Source: Aeriscardovia sp. | GTDB taxonomy: Bacteria; Actinomycetota; Actinomycetes; Actinomycetales; Bifidobacteriaceae | DNA length: 18,941 nucleotides | Direction: 5' to 3' | Assembly (NCBI GenBank): GCA_017538865.1 | Contig: JAFYIA010000074.1 | Coordinates: 1-18,941 of the forward strand | In this document: positions 6,966-15,459 of the stretch, one piece after another | How positions within the stretch are numbered: position 1 is the first letter of the stretch | Layout of the letters: the number at the start of each line of letters is the position of its first letter | Notes under the pieces: model-generated | The model's input: the letters and a program-made list of their open reading frames with translations, nothing else | What the model was told of the DNA's origin: nothing | The model's database searches: none | Made by a program: the position numbers and the translations under genes

Positions 6966-7040
6966 TCTACCCGCTTTGCGGGGCTGGGTTCGCCCCTCCC
7001 TCCCCCCTAGAGCGGGAAGCGCGTAGAAGGGACTTGAGAC

Positions 7041-7889
7041 ATGCCGAAAGAGGAAAAGGGAGGCGGGATTTTGACCCTCGTGGCCTCGCCTATCGGAAAC
7101 GATCTGGACCTCTCCCCGAGAGCCAGGGCCGCGATAGAGGGGGCCGACCTCATAGCCGCCGAAGACACGAGGAGGTTTTTGGCCCTGTGCTCGAGGGAGG
7201 GCCTCTCCCCCAAGGGGAGGATCGTCTCCTACTACGACCAGGTGGAGAAGGGGAAGGCCGGAAAGATAGTGGACGAAGTCCTCTCCGGGGCGAGGGCCGT
7301 TTTGATTTCAGACGCCGGGACCCCGGTCATAAACGACCCCGGGTACGTGGTGGTAAACGAGGCCGCGAGGCGGGGGGCCAGGGTCACTTCCTGTCCCGGC
7401 CCCTGCGCCGCCGTCACGGCTTTGATCCTCTCGGGCTTCCGGGCCGACAGGTTCTGCTACGAGGGGTTTGTCCCGAGAAAGGAGGGGGAGAGGAAGCGGG
7501 AGTTTGAAAGGCTCCGCTCGGAGGAGAGGACCTCGATCTTTTACGAGTCGGCCAGGAGGCTGGAGGGGAGCCTCAGGGATATGGAGCAGGCCCTGGGGCC
7601 TGAGCGCAGGATCTGCATAGCCAGGGAGCTTACAAAAGAGCACGAGGAAGTTTTGAGGGTGACCCTGGGGGAGGCTTTGGGGCTCAAAGGTATCATGGGA
7701 GAGGTTGCACTGGTCGTGGAAGGATGCCCCCCTAAGAAGGGGGAGGCCGCAGATTTTGTCGAAGAGGCCGAGAGGATGGCCCGCGAGGGCGCCAGGCTGA
7801 AGGACGCGGTCAAAGAGATCGCCAGAAGAGAGGGGGTCTCGCCCCACGAGCTTTACGAAAAAGTACAGGAAAGCAGAAGAGGAAAATGA
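7041..7889 (+). CDS. rsmI: 16S rRNA (cytidine-1402 2'-O) methyltransferase RsmI
   Basis: A 282-residue SAM-dependent methyltransferase that modifies C1402 in the decoding centre of 16S rRNA. Family motifs are ASPIGN (15-20), AEDTR (40-44), SDAGTPVINDPG (90-101), PGPCAAVTAL near 119-128 and the EGFVPRK segment near 141. The length is normal. The start ATG has AGAAGGGA about 9 bases upstream. The stop overlaps the metG start (ATGA), so the two are coupled. The 5' region between the NrdR boxes and the ATG can fold into small GC hairpins (for example 6970-6974 with 6978-6982) without a T-run. Confidence 0.96.
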   Translation: MPKEEKGGGILTLVASPIGNDLDLSPRARAAIEGADLIAAEDTRRFLALCSREGLSPKGRIVSYYDQVEKGKAGKIVDEVLSGARAVLISDAGTPVINDPGYVVVNEAARRGARVTSCPGPCAAVTALILSGFRADRFCYEGFVPRKEGERKREFERLRSEERTSIFYESARRLEGSLRDMEQALGPERRICIARELTKEHEEVLRVTLGEALGLKGIMGEVALVVEGCPPKKGEAADFVEEAERMAREGARLKDAVKEIARREGVSPHELYEKVQESRRGK

Positions 7890-9616
7890 CCCATATTCTA
7901 GTAGCCGTGGCCTGGCCCTACGCCAACGGGCCCAGGCACATAGGACACATCGCCGGCTTCGCCGTCCCCTCCGACATCTTCGCCCGCTACCAGAGGATGA
8001 AGGGAAACGAGGTCCTCATGGTCTCCGGCACCGACGAGCACGGCACCCCCATACTCGTCCAGGCCGAAAAGGAGGGGATGAGCCCGGAGGCCCTCTCCCT
8101 CAAGTACCACAAGGTCATAACCGAGGACCTGAGGGACCTGGGGATGAGCTACGACATCTTCACCCGGACCCGCACCGAGACCCACAGGGAGGCCGTCCAG
8201 GAGCTCTTCAGATCCGCCCTCAGGAACGGGTACGTGTACCTGTCGGAACAGAAGGTCGCGATCTCCCCCTCCACCGGCCGCACCCTCCCCGACCGCTACA
8301 TCGAGGGCACCTGCCCCTTCTGCGGCGCCGAAGACGCCCGGGGGGACCAGTGCGACGAGTGCGGCAAGGAGCTCGACCCCACCGACCTTTTGAACCCCAG
8401 AAGCAAGATAGACGGCTCCACCCCCATCTTCACTTCCAAGGAGCACTACTTTTTGGACCTTCCCGCACTGAAGCCCTGCCTTGAAAAGTGGCTGGAAGGG
8501 TGCCGGGGCTGGAGGGGCCCCGTCATGGCCTTCGCAAAGTCGCTCCTAAAGGACCCCCGCCCCCGCGCCATTACCCGGGACATCGACTGGGGGGTGCCCC
8601 TGCCCGAGGGCCCCTTTGGGAGCGACCCCTCCAAGAGGTTCTACGTCTGGTTCGACGCGCTCGTGGGGTACCTGTCTTCCTGCCTGGAGTGGAGCCTTAG
8701 GGAAGGGAGGGAAGGCGAGTGGGAAAAGTGGTGGAAGGATGGGGCCGAGAGCTACTACTTTATGGGCAAAGACAACATCACCTTCCACACCGAGATCTGG
8801 CCCGCCGTCCTCATGGCTTCAGGCGGGGTGAAGGAGGGCGACTCCCCTTCGCGCTTTGGAAAGCTCTCCCTCCCCTCCAAGGTCGTGGCCTCCGGGTTTA
8901 TGACCATGAAGGGCGCGAAGTTTTCGAGCTCCAGGGGGGTCGTGGTGTACCTGAGGGACCTTCTAAAGATCTGCCAGCCCGACGCCGTGCGCTACTTCAT
9001 AGCCTCCTGCGGCCCTGAAAAGGAGGACGCGGACTTCTCCTTCGAGGAGCTGGAGAGAAAGGTGAACGGGGAGCTGGTGGCCTCATGGGGGAACCTGGTG
9101 AACAGGGTGTGCACGCTCATATACAAAAACTGGGGTGAGATCCCGGATCCCGAGGGGCTGGACCCCAGGGGGGAGGACCTTTTGAAGTCCACCCTGGAAG
9201 GCTTCGGCGAGGTGGGAGGCTTAATCGGCGAAAACCGCCTGCACGAGGCATTGTCCAAAGCGATGCGCCTGGCGGGGGACGTGAACCGCTACCTTTCCGA
9301 GTCCGAGCCGTGGAAGAAGGGGGAAGGGGAGCAAAAGAAGATCCTCTTTGCGGCGGCGCAGGGGGTGTGCGACATAAACGTCATGCTCTCCCCCTTCCTC
9401 CCCTTCTCCTCCCCCGAGGTCTTTTCCCTCCTGGCTCTCCCTTCCTCATCCTCCCTTCCCAAGACGAGGAAGGTCGAAGAGGGAGGGGAAGAGTGGAGCG
9501 AAATCTGCGGGCCCTACGAGTGCGGATCCTGGGCCCGCAGGGAGCTTTGCATCGGGGCGAAGGTGCCAAAGCCGCGCCCCCTGTTCAAGAAATTCGAGGC
9601 GCCGAGTGAAGCATAA
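7886..9616 (+). CDS. metG: Methionyl-tRNA synthetase
   Basis: A 576-residue class I aminoacyl-tRNA synthetase that charges tRNA-Met. It has the HIGH motif (18-21), a zinc knuckle with Cys143/Cys146 and Cys156/Cys159 (CPFC, CDEC), WFDALVGY (255-262) and the signature loop as KFSSSR (345-350) rather than KMSKS; this variant is known in actinobacterial enzymes. The anticodon-binding helical domain follows. There is no C-terminal EMAPII-like tRNA-binding domain, so the enzyme would be the short form. Its ATG overlaps the rsmI stop and its end overlaps the tatD start by 11 bases. Confidence 0.96.
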   Translation: MTHILVAVAWPYANGPRHIGHIAGFAVPSDIFARYQRMKGNEVLMVSGTDEHGTPILVQAEKEGMSPEALSLKYHKVITEDLRDLGMSYDIFTRTRTETHREAVQELFRSALRNGYVYLSEQKVAISPSTGRTLPDRYIEGTCPFCGAEDARGDQCDECGKELDPTDLLNPRSKIDGSTPIFTSKEHYFLDLPALKPCLEKWLEGCRGWRGPVMAFAKSLLKDPRPRAITRDIDWGVPLPEGPFGSDPSKRFYVWFDALVGYLSSCLEWSLREGREGEWEKWWKDGAESYYFMGKDNITFHTEIWPAVLMASGGVKEGDSPSRFGKLSLPSKVVASGFMTMKGAKFSSSRGVVVYLRDLLKICQPDAVRYFIASCGPEKEDADFSFEELERKVNGELVASWGNLVNRVCTLIYKNWGEIPDPEGLDPRGEDLLKSTLEGFGEVGGLIGENRLHEALSKAMRLAGDVNRYLSESEPWKKGEGEQKKILFAAAQGVCDINVMLSPFLPFSSPEVFSLLALPSSSSLPKTRKVEEGGEEWSEICGPYECGSWARRELCIGAKVPKPRPLFKKFEAPSEA

Positions 9617-10463
9617 GGAAAGGGGCTGGGCTGAGCCCCTGAAAGTCGAAGGGATGGCGGACGACCATACCCACATCCTCTCCATCCCCTCCTTTGCAGA
9701 GGAGGAGGGGGCCTCGCCCCTCTCCCCGGAAGAGATCTGGCAAAAGAGCCGCGAAGCCGGGGTGGAAAAGGCGATTGAGGTCGCCTGCGAGGAAAAGTAC
9801 TTCGAAGAGGCGGCGGAGTTTGCGGAAAAAAACGCGGGGGTCTTTTACGCCCTCGCCATCCACCCCATAGAGGCCCTGGCCTACGGCGGGGAGGAGGGAT
9901 ACCGAAGGGCCTTTGAAAAGATGAAGGAGGTCATCTCCTCCCACCCCAAAAAGCTCGCCGCCGTGGGGGAGAGCGGGATGGACTTCTTCCACGCCGACCT
10001 TTCCACCCTCCCCTTCCAAAGGAAGGCGCTTTTGGACCACATAGCCCTCGCAAACGACCTGGGGCTCCCCCTCCAGATCCATGACCACGGGGCGCACAGG
10101 GAGGTCTTTTCCGCCCTCAAAGAGGGAGGGGCCAAGAAGGTCGTGTTCCACTCCTTTTCCGGGGACGCGGACTTTGCCAGGGCGGTGTGCGAAGAGGGGT
10201 GGTACCTCAGCTTTTCCGGCATGGTGACGTTCAAGAACGCCAAGGACATGCAATCCGCCCTCCTCGCCTCGCCGCGCGGCAGGATCCTCTCGGAGACCGA
10301 CGCCCCCTCCCTCGCCCCGGCCCCCTACAGGGGGAGGGTGAACGCGCCATGGATGCTGGGGTGGACCCTCAGGTTCATGGGGGATCTCCTGCGGCTCCCC
10401 GCAGCCGAAATTGCTAAGATTACAAGGGAAAACGCGCAGGCCGCGTACGAAGCTTGGAGGTAG
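9606..10463 (+). CDS. tatD: TatD-family metal-dependent deoxyribonuclease
   Basis: A 285-residue TIM-barrel hydrolase of the TatD family, tied to DNA end processing and repair. Metal ligands are visible: HTH (His21, His23), Glu122 in GESGMDF, His159 in IHDHGAH, His182 in FHSFSG and Asp232 in ETDAP. The GTG 9606 start is preferred because it supplies the N-terminal stretch WAEPLKVEGMADDHTH, which corresponds to the W-x-PL lead seen before the metal motif in actinobacterial homologues; ATG 9654 is the alternative and gives a 269-residue protein. It overlaps metG by 11 bases, and gnd starts 2 bases after its stop. Confidence 0.92.
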   Translation: MKHKERGWAEPLKVEGMADDHTHILSIPSFAEEEGASPLSPEEIWQKSREAGVEKAIEVACEEKYFEEAAEFAEKNAGVFYALAIHPIEALAYGGEEGYRRAFEKMKEVISSHPKKLAAVGESGMDFFHADLSTLPFQRKALLDHIALANDLGLPLQIHDHGAHREVFSALKEGGAKKVVFHSFSGDADFARAVCEEGWYLSFSGMVTFKNAKDMQSALLASPRGRILSETDAPSLAPAPYRGRVNAPWMLGWTLRFMGDLLRLPAAEIAKITRENAQAAYEAWR

Positions 10464-10465
10464 AA

Positions 10466-11869
10466 ATGAAAAGCTGCGTAGGAATTATTGGGCTGGGCTC
10501 CATGGGGGCCTCTTTGGCCCGGAACCTCGCCCGCCACGGCTACAAGGTCTCGGTCTACAACAGGACCTTCGAAAAGGCGGAGGAGTTCGTAAAGGAGGCC
10601 CCGGAGGAGGGGTTCGCGCTCTGCAGGACTTTGGAGGACCTCGCCTCCTCCCTTCCGGCCCCCAGGGTGGTTTTGAGCGTGATAACGGCCGGCGCCCCCA
10701 CGAGGGCGGCCATTGAGGAGCTTTCAAAGTACCTCGCCCCCGGGGACCTCGTAGTCGACTGCGCCAACTCCTTCTACAAGGACTCCATGGACCTCGGAAA
10801 AGAGATGGAAGAGAAGGGCATCCTCTTTGCCGACTGCGGGGTGTCGGGAGGAAAGATGGGGGCGCTCATGGGCCCCTCGATGATGTTCGGCGGGAGCGAA
10901 AAGGCGTGGGAGCTGTGCGGGGGCGTCATAAAGGACGCCTGCGCGAAGACGAAGGGCGGCGAGCCCTGCGCGGCCAGGCTGGGGCCGGTGGGAAGCGGGC
11001 ACTTCGTCAAGATGGTCCACAACGGCATAGAGTACGCCCTCATGGGCGCCATAGCCGAGATCTACGGCCTCTTCCGCCGCGAAGGGTTCTCGGCCGAAGA
11101 GTGCTCCCAGATCTTTAAAAAGTGGGACGAAGGGGACCTTCACGGCTACCTTATAGAGATCACGGGCAAGGTCCTGTCCCACAGGGACGCCAAGACCCAA
11201 AAGCCCTTCGTCGACGTGCTCAAAGACGAGGCGCGCATGAACGGGACCGGGACTTGGACGGTCCTTTCGGCCATGGAGCTGGGCGCCGGCGCCCCGTCCG
11301 TGGGAGAGGCCGTGTTCGAGAGGATAGTGTCGTCCGAAGAGGATCTTCGGGGGGCCTTCAAGCCCTCCCCGGCCCCGGAAATCTCGCTGGACTCTTCCGA
11401 CGCCATGCAGGCCCTGTACCTCTCCTCGGCCGTCATATATTCCGAGGGCTTCGACGTCCTTGAGGCCGCCTCCAAAAAGTACGGCTGGGGGCTCGACTAC
11501 TCGCAGATCGCGAGGATCTGGGAGGAGGGGTGCATAATACGCTCCGACTTCCTGCCCAAGATCTCCGAGGCCTTTAAGCACGATCCCTCCCTGCCCTCGC
11601 TTTTGTCCTCCCCGATCTTTGAAAAAATCGAAGAAGAGAACGGGCAGGCCCTCAGGCGCGTCGTGGCCAGGGCGGTTTTGGGCGCCGCCCCCTGCGCGGT
11701 GCTCTCCTCCTCCCTCTCCTACTTCGACGAGCTGACCCACCCCCTGCCCTTGAACCTGCTCGCGGCCCAGAGGGACTACTTCGGGGCCCACGGGTACGAA
11801 AGGGCGGACGAGCCCGGATTCTTCCACACCGAGTGGGAGGAAGACGGCAGAGAGGTGAGAAGAGAGTAA
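10466..11869 (+). CDS. gnd: 6-phosphogluconate dehydrogenase (decarboxylating)
   Basis: A 467-residue enzyme that oxidises and decarboxylates 6-phosphogluconate to ribulose 5-phosphate, the last oxidative step of the pentose phosphate pathway. It has the Rossmann motif GLGSMG (9-14), GVSGGKMGALMGPS (125-138), the catalytic KMVHNGIEY (182-190) and the C-terminal AQRDYFGAHGYER. The ATG 10466 has GGAGG before it; a TTG 12 bases upstream is in frame but lacks a site. Residue numbering runs one behind the sheep enzyme (Lys182, Asn186, Tyr190, Arg286 match 183, 187, 191, 287), and at the place of substrate-binding Lys260 this protein has Asn259 (MNGTGTWT). Other ligands are kept. It follows tatD by 2 bases. 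Confidence 0.95.
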   Translation: MKSCVGIIGLGSMGASLARNLARHGYKVSVYNRTFEKAEEFVKEAPEEGFALCRTLEDLASSLPAPRVVLSVITAGAPTRAAIEELSKYLAPGDLVVDCANSFYKDSMDLGKEMEEKGILFADCGVSGGKMGALMGPSMMFGGSEKAWELCGGVIKDACAKTKGGEPCAARLGPVGSGHFVKMVHNGIEYALMGAIAEIYGLFRREGFSAEECSQIFKKWDEGDLHGYLIEITGKVLSHRDAKTQKPFVDVLKDEARMNGTGTWTVLSAMELGAGAPSVGEAVFERIVSSEEDLRGAFKPSPAPEISLDSSDAMQALYLSSAVIYSEGFDVLEAASKKYGWGLDYSQIARIWEEGCIIRSDFLPKISEAFKHDPSLPSLLSSPIFEKIEEENGQALRRVVARAVLGAAPCAVLSSSLSYFDELTHPLPLNLLAAQRDYFGAHGYERADEPGFFHTEWEEDGREVRRE

Positions 11870-11882
11870 AAAAGGCTGCGCA

Positions 11883-12959
11883 ATGGAACAGAACCGGGCC
11901 AAGATACAGGATGTGGCGGCCCTCGCCCACACCAGCATCTCGACCGTGTCAAGGGTGATAGACGGGGGGAGGAACGTAGACCCGAGGACCCGGGAGAAGG
12001 TGGAGGAGGCCATAGGGCAGCTGGGCTACATCCCCTCCGCCCCGGCCAGGGCCATGAGGCTGGGGCGTACGCACCTGGCCGGCCTGCTTTTGCCCGACAT
12101 GACCAGCGGGTACCACGCGCTGCTCTCCCAGACCATAAAGGATTCGCTTTTCCGGAAGGGGTACCTGGCCCTGATCGCCACCACCTTCGGGGATCCCTCC
12201 ATCCAGCGCTCCTACATCTCTTCCTTCATCTCCCAGAGGGTGGACGGCCTCATCATCCTCTCCTCCTTCTTCCCGGACCCCCTGGAAGCGTCGAGCCTCA
12301 AAAAGATCCCCGCCGTCTTTCTCGACACCTTCCTTGAAAAGTCGAAAATCCCGACGATAAACCAGGACGTGTCAGGGGCGGTGAGGGACGCCCTGAAGGA
12401 CCTTCGCTTCTACAGGCACGAAAAGGTGGGGTACCTTCCCGGCCCCGCAGGAAAGCTCCCGCTTTTGGGGGAGTACCAGGCGGCCTTGGAGAAGGCGTCC
12501 GGGGAGTACTTCGGCAAGGGGGCCGTGGAAGTGTCGGCAAAGACCGAGATCTCCATCATGTCCTCCTACGCCAACTTCCTCCAGGACCCGGGGGCGCCTT
12601 CAGACGCCAGCCTGGGCTTTAAGAGGCGGTGCGAAAAGGTGGGGGGGATTTTGGACGCGCTTTTGGCCCGCGGGATCACGGCCGTGATCGCGGGCTACGG
12701 CCCCGACGCCCTGGCGGCGTACCTGTGCCTGAGGGGCCGGGGGATCCCGATAGGGCAGGGGGGAGTGAGCGTAATCTCCTTCGACCACGTGTCTATGGGG
12801 GACTTCCTCTCCCCGCCCTTGTCCTCCATCGAAGTCCCCGTGGGCCGGATGGGCCTCATGGCCGCAGAGAGCCTGGAAAGGGTGATGGAAGGGGAAATCA
12901 TTGAAAACAGGAAAGTGGAGGCCGCCTACGTCCACAGGCAGAGCGTAGGGCTGGCCTGA
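11883..12959 (+). CDS. LacI-family transcriptional regulator
   Basis: A 358-residue repressor-type protein. The N-terminus is a LacI helix-turn-helix (KIQDVAALAHTSISTVSRVI, 7-26) with the hinge helix near 50-62 (IPSAPARAMRLGR), then a periplasmic-binding-like sugar-sensing domain from about residue 65 to the end. It lies between gnd and a ribokinase gene, 13 bases after gnd and 14 before rbsK, so a sugar or sugar-phosphate effector and control of this gene group are plausible. I found no convincing palindromic operator in the short gaps nearby. Confidence 0.93.
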   Translation: MEQNRAKIQDVAALAHTSISTVSRVIDGGRNVDPRTREKVEEAIGQLGYIPSAPARAMRLGRTHLAGLLLPDMTSGYHALLSQTIKDSLFRKGYLALIATTFGDPSIQRSYISSFISQRVDGLIILSSFFPDPLEASSLKKIPAVFLDTFLEKSKIPTINQDVSGAVRDALKDLRFYRHEKVGYLPGPAGKLPLLGEYQAALEKASGEYFGKGAVEVSAKTEISIMSSYANFLQDPGAPSDASLGFKRRCEKVGGILDALLARGITAVIAGYGPDALAAYLCLRGRGIPIGQGGVSVISFDHVSMGDFLSPPLSSIEVPVGRMGLMAAESLERVMEGEIIENRKVEAAYVHRQSVGLA

Positions 12960-12973
12960 AAGAAAGGGGCAAA

Positions 12974-13924
12974 ATGCAGGATTCTCTTTTTGACAAGCTG
13001 GACTCCGGAAAGAAAGTGGGGGCCCTGGGCTCCCTCAACGCCGACTACTCCTTCTCCCTCGCCTCCTTCCCGGAGCCGGGGAGCACCGTGGAAGCGGAGG
13101 GCTTCGCCTTGAGGCCAGGGGGCAAGAGCTCCAACCAGATAGTCCAGGCCGCGCTCCTGGGGATGGACTGCGAGATGTTCGGGCAGGTGGGCGAGGACGC
13201 CTCCGGCGCCTTCCTCATCGAAAAGCTCGAAGAGGCCGGGGTCAAGACCGGCAGGATTGCAAAGAAGGGGCCCGAGTCCGGCTCCGCCTTCATCATGGTG
13301 GACAAGAAGGGCGAAAACGAGATAGTGGTGAACCCCGGGGCCAACGGGCTCTTGGATGAGGGGTACGTGGAGGGCGCCATGGAGGCCCTCTCTTCCCTCT
13401 CGGCCCTGGGATTTTGCCTGGAGGTCCCGATAGGGGTCGTGGAAAAGGCCCTGAGGGAAGTGGAGGGGCCGATAAAGGTTCTGAACGTCTCCCCCATGCC
13501 CTCCTCCCCTTCCCTCGACATGGCCCGCGGGGCGGACGTGGTGATAGTCAACGAAGACGAGGCCAAAAAAGTTTTGGGAAAGCCCCTCCCCTCCTCCCCC
13601 GACAGCTTCCTCTGGGGCCAGGCTGCCAAGATCCTGAAAAAGAGGGGCCTGCCTTCGGCTGTGATCACCCTGGGATCAAAGGGGAGCGTAGTTTTGGACG
13701 AGGGCAAGGCATGGCCCGTCGCCCCCAAGCCCGTCGCCCCCGTAGACACCACGGGCTGCGGGGATTCTTTTGCGGGGGCCCTCCTTGCGGGCCTCGCCTC
13801 CGGGCTATCGCTGCCTGACGCGGCCAAGATCGCCTCCTTCGCCGCGGCCTTTGCGGCCCTGGGGGCGGGAGCCCAAAGCTCCTACGGCACGAAGGAGGAG
13901 ATCAAGAAGTTCTCGGAAGAGTGA
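12974..13924 (+). CDS. rbsK: PfkB-family sugar kinase, probably ribokinase
   Basis: A 316-residue kinase that most likely phosphorylates D-ribose to ribose 5-phosphate, feeding the pentose phosphate pool. Ribokinase features are GSLNAD (19-24), GGKSSNQ (49-55, usually GGKGANQ), VNEDEA (192-197), ITLGSKGS (231-238) and the anion-hole and catalytic motif DTTGCGDSF (258-266, usually DTTGAGD; catalytic Asp264 is present). AGGGG precedes the ATG. It follows the LacI-type regulator directly, the usual pairing for ribose genes, but no ribose transporter is in view. The last 23 bases overlap the 3' end of the 6-phosphogluconolactonase gene on the other strand. Other pentoses or nucleosides are possible substrates. 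Confidence 0.87.
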   Translation: MQDSLFDKLDSGKKVGALGSLNADYSFSLASFPEPGSTVEAEGFALRPGGKSSNQIVQAALLGMDCEMFGQVGEDASGAFLIEKLEEAGVKTGRIAKKGPESGSAFIMVDKKGENEIVVNPGANGLLDEGYVEGAMEALSSLSALGFCLEVPIGVVEKALREVEGPIKVLNVSPMPSSPSLDMARGADVVIVNEDEAKKVLGKPLPSSPDSFLWGQAAKILKKRGLPSAVITLGSKGSVVLDEGKAWPVAPKPVAPVDTTGCGDSFAGALLAGLASGLSLPDAAKIASFAAAFAALGAGAQSSYGTKEEIKKFSEE

Positions 13925-14618
13925 GGGTTGAAAAGCGCCACGCGCTTTTCTCCCTTCCCTGGCAGAAAGTCGCGGGAATGAGGGGATCGTCGAAGGTCCT
14001 CAGGGCCTTCTCCACTATCCCCCTCTTTTCTTTTTGAGCCGCGACCAAAAAGACCTCCCGGCTCCGCCTTATAAATTCCAGGCTGACGCTCATGCGGGAT
14101 TTGGGGGGCTTGGGGGACTCGTCCTCCCAGATTGTAATGCCCCCTTCCCTCTCCTTTCCCGGGAAAACCGAGGCCACGTGCCCGTCAGGGCCGCAGGAAA
14201 GCCATGCGACGCTGCACCCCCCTTCGAACCCCAGCCTCCGGATTTCGCCTTCGTAGGCCAGGGCGCTTTCCTTGGAGGAGGAAAGCTCCGGGAAGGGGTG
14301 GACGTTTTCTTTCGGCATCCCCCAGCCCTCCAGGGCCGAAAAGAAGGGGGAGAGCTGGACGAAGTTTAAAAGGGAGGGATCCCGGCTCAGCCTTTCGTCT
14401 GCAAAGAAGACGTGCAGGTTTTGGAGGCGCAGGCCCTGGAGCAGGGGGCTGGAAGAAATGCCCCTGGCCACCTTCTCCCCGTCCCTCCCGGCGGAGACGA
14501 GCCAGGAGGCGCGGCCCTCAAAGTCCAAGATGCGGCGGGTGTCCAAGAGGATTTCAGAGGCCACGGCCACCCCGAAGGCCTCTTCGGGCCAAACTTCCGC
14601 CTCCCTTCTAGCCCACAT
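13902..14618 (-). CDS. pgl: 6-phosphogluconolactonase
   Basis: A 238-residue enzyme that hydrolyses 6-phosphogluconolactone, the second oxidative pentose phosphate step. Motifs are SAGRDGEK near 42-49, FFADERLS with NF a few residues later, and the catalytic loop LSCGPDGHVASVFPG (usually LG-x-GxDGHxASLFPG), followed by KSRMSVSLEFI. The ATG 14618 is chosen because GGGGGCGCAGG lies before it and it overlaps the end of opcA by 11 bases; a TTG at 14639 is in frame upstream but less likely. It is the last gene of zwf-opcA-pgl and meets rbsK tail to tail. Confidence 0.93.
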   Translation of the reverse strand: MWARREAEVWPEEAFGVAVASEILLDTRRILDFEGRASWLVSAGRDGEKVARGISSSPLLQGLRLQNLHVFFADERLSRDPSLLNFVQLSPFFSALEGWGMPKENVHPFPELSSSKESALAYEGEIRRLGFEGGCSVAWLSCGPDGHVASVFPGKEREGGITIWEDESPKPPKSRMSVSLEFIRRSREVFLVAAQKEKRGIVEKALRTFDDPLIPATFCQGREKSAWRFSTLTLPRTS

Positions 14619-15459
14619 CCTGCGCCCCCTCGATTTCAAAGGAAAGCGAGCTTCGGTAGAGGGGGTCGGGGGGCAAAAGCCCCATCTGCCTCACCAAAAG
14701 ATCCCCGGCTAAGGCCTCTTCTTTGGGGGCGGAAAAGCTTTCCCCCCCGTCCCTTATTTCAAAGGCCTTGCCGCCCTCACCCTCCCTGAGGTCCGCCTCC
14801 CCCCCCTCGAAGAGGGCTGAAATTTTAGAAACGGAGGCGTCGAAAGCGGGGCCCTGGGCGATCTTGGCGGGGAGGGAGAACTCCCCCTTTATCCAGCCGG
14901 CCAGGAGGAGCACCCCCGCATCCAGCCTCCCGGCCTCTATGGAAAAGCTTCGGACGGCCTTGCCCGAAAAGAGGGAAAGCGCCCTCTCCCTCCACTGCCG
15001 GGTCCTTTCCCATGACAGGTCTATCGCCTTCCCTCCGGCTTTCGAGAGGGCTTCGAAGTTCCTCAAAACTTCGCGGTCTCCCGCGTCGGTGACGTAGCAG
15101 GAGCACATTGAGTAGAGTCCTTCTTTGATCTCCACCCTCCCCGGATCGAACACGGTGAGGGCCGCCCCCTCGGGGAGGATCTGGAAAAGCGCGTGATCCA
15201 AAGGGACTTTCCGCCCGAGCCTTAGGGAGACCAGCACCCCCCCTCCGGGAAGGGCGCGGGCCTTCTGCCATGCGCCGTCCTCTTCCCCGCCCCTTTCCAC
15301 CGAAAAGGCCGCGCAGGAAAAGGCCGAAGCGGCTTTTTCGGCTTCGCGCTCCCGGCCCCCCAGGGCCAAGAGCGCGGCAGAGCGGTTGAGGGGCTTTGGG
15401 GCCAAGGCCTCAAAGAGGGGCTCCCAGCCCCCTTCCCTGCCTTCTAAAGCTTCCTCCAT
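14608..15459 (-). CDS. opcA: Glucose-6-phosphate dehydrogenase assembly protein OpcA
   Basis: A 283-residue protein between zwf and pgl, the standard place of OpcA, which is needed for activity of glucose-6-phosphate dehydrogenase in actinobacteria and cyanobacteria. The stretch IDLSWERTRQWRERALSLF followed by an LLLAGWIKGEF segment matches the family pattern of Asp-Leu-x-Trp...Trp-Arg and a later AGWL-type helix. The frame is open far upstream inside zwf, but ATG 15459 has GGGAG before it, gives a normal family length and overlaps the zwf end by 16 bases. The N-terminal third is weakly conserved. Confidence 0.86.
   Translation of the reverse strand: MEEALEGREGGWEPLFEALAPKPLNRSAALLALGGREREAEKAASAFSCAAFSVERGGEEDGAWQKARALPGGGVLVSLRLGRKVPLDHALFQILPEGAALTVFDPGRVEIKEGLYSMCSCYVTDAGDREVLRNFEALSKAGGKAIDLSWERTRQWRERALSLFSGKAVRSFSIEAGRLDAGVLLLAGWIKGEFSLPAKIAQGPAFDASVSKISALFEGGEADLREGEGGKAFEIRDGGESFSAPKEEALAGDLLVRQMGLLPPDPLYRSSLSFEIEGAQDVG

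Noticed and set aside
6970..7017. GC hairpins between the NrdR boxes and rsmI as a terminator
   Set aside because: Stems such as CCCGC/GCGGG and GGGGC/GCCCC compete with one another and none is followed by a T-run, so I do not call a terminator.
6882..7040. Cobalamin riboswitch upstream of nrdJ
   Set aside because: The leader after the NrdR boxes is under 40 bases and shows none of the B12-box structure, too short for this riboswitch.
11870..11882. LacI-type operator before the regulator gene
   Set aside because: The gap is 13 bases and contains no palindrome with a central CG; no other gap nearby shows one either.
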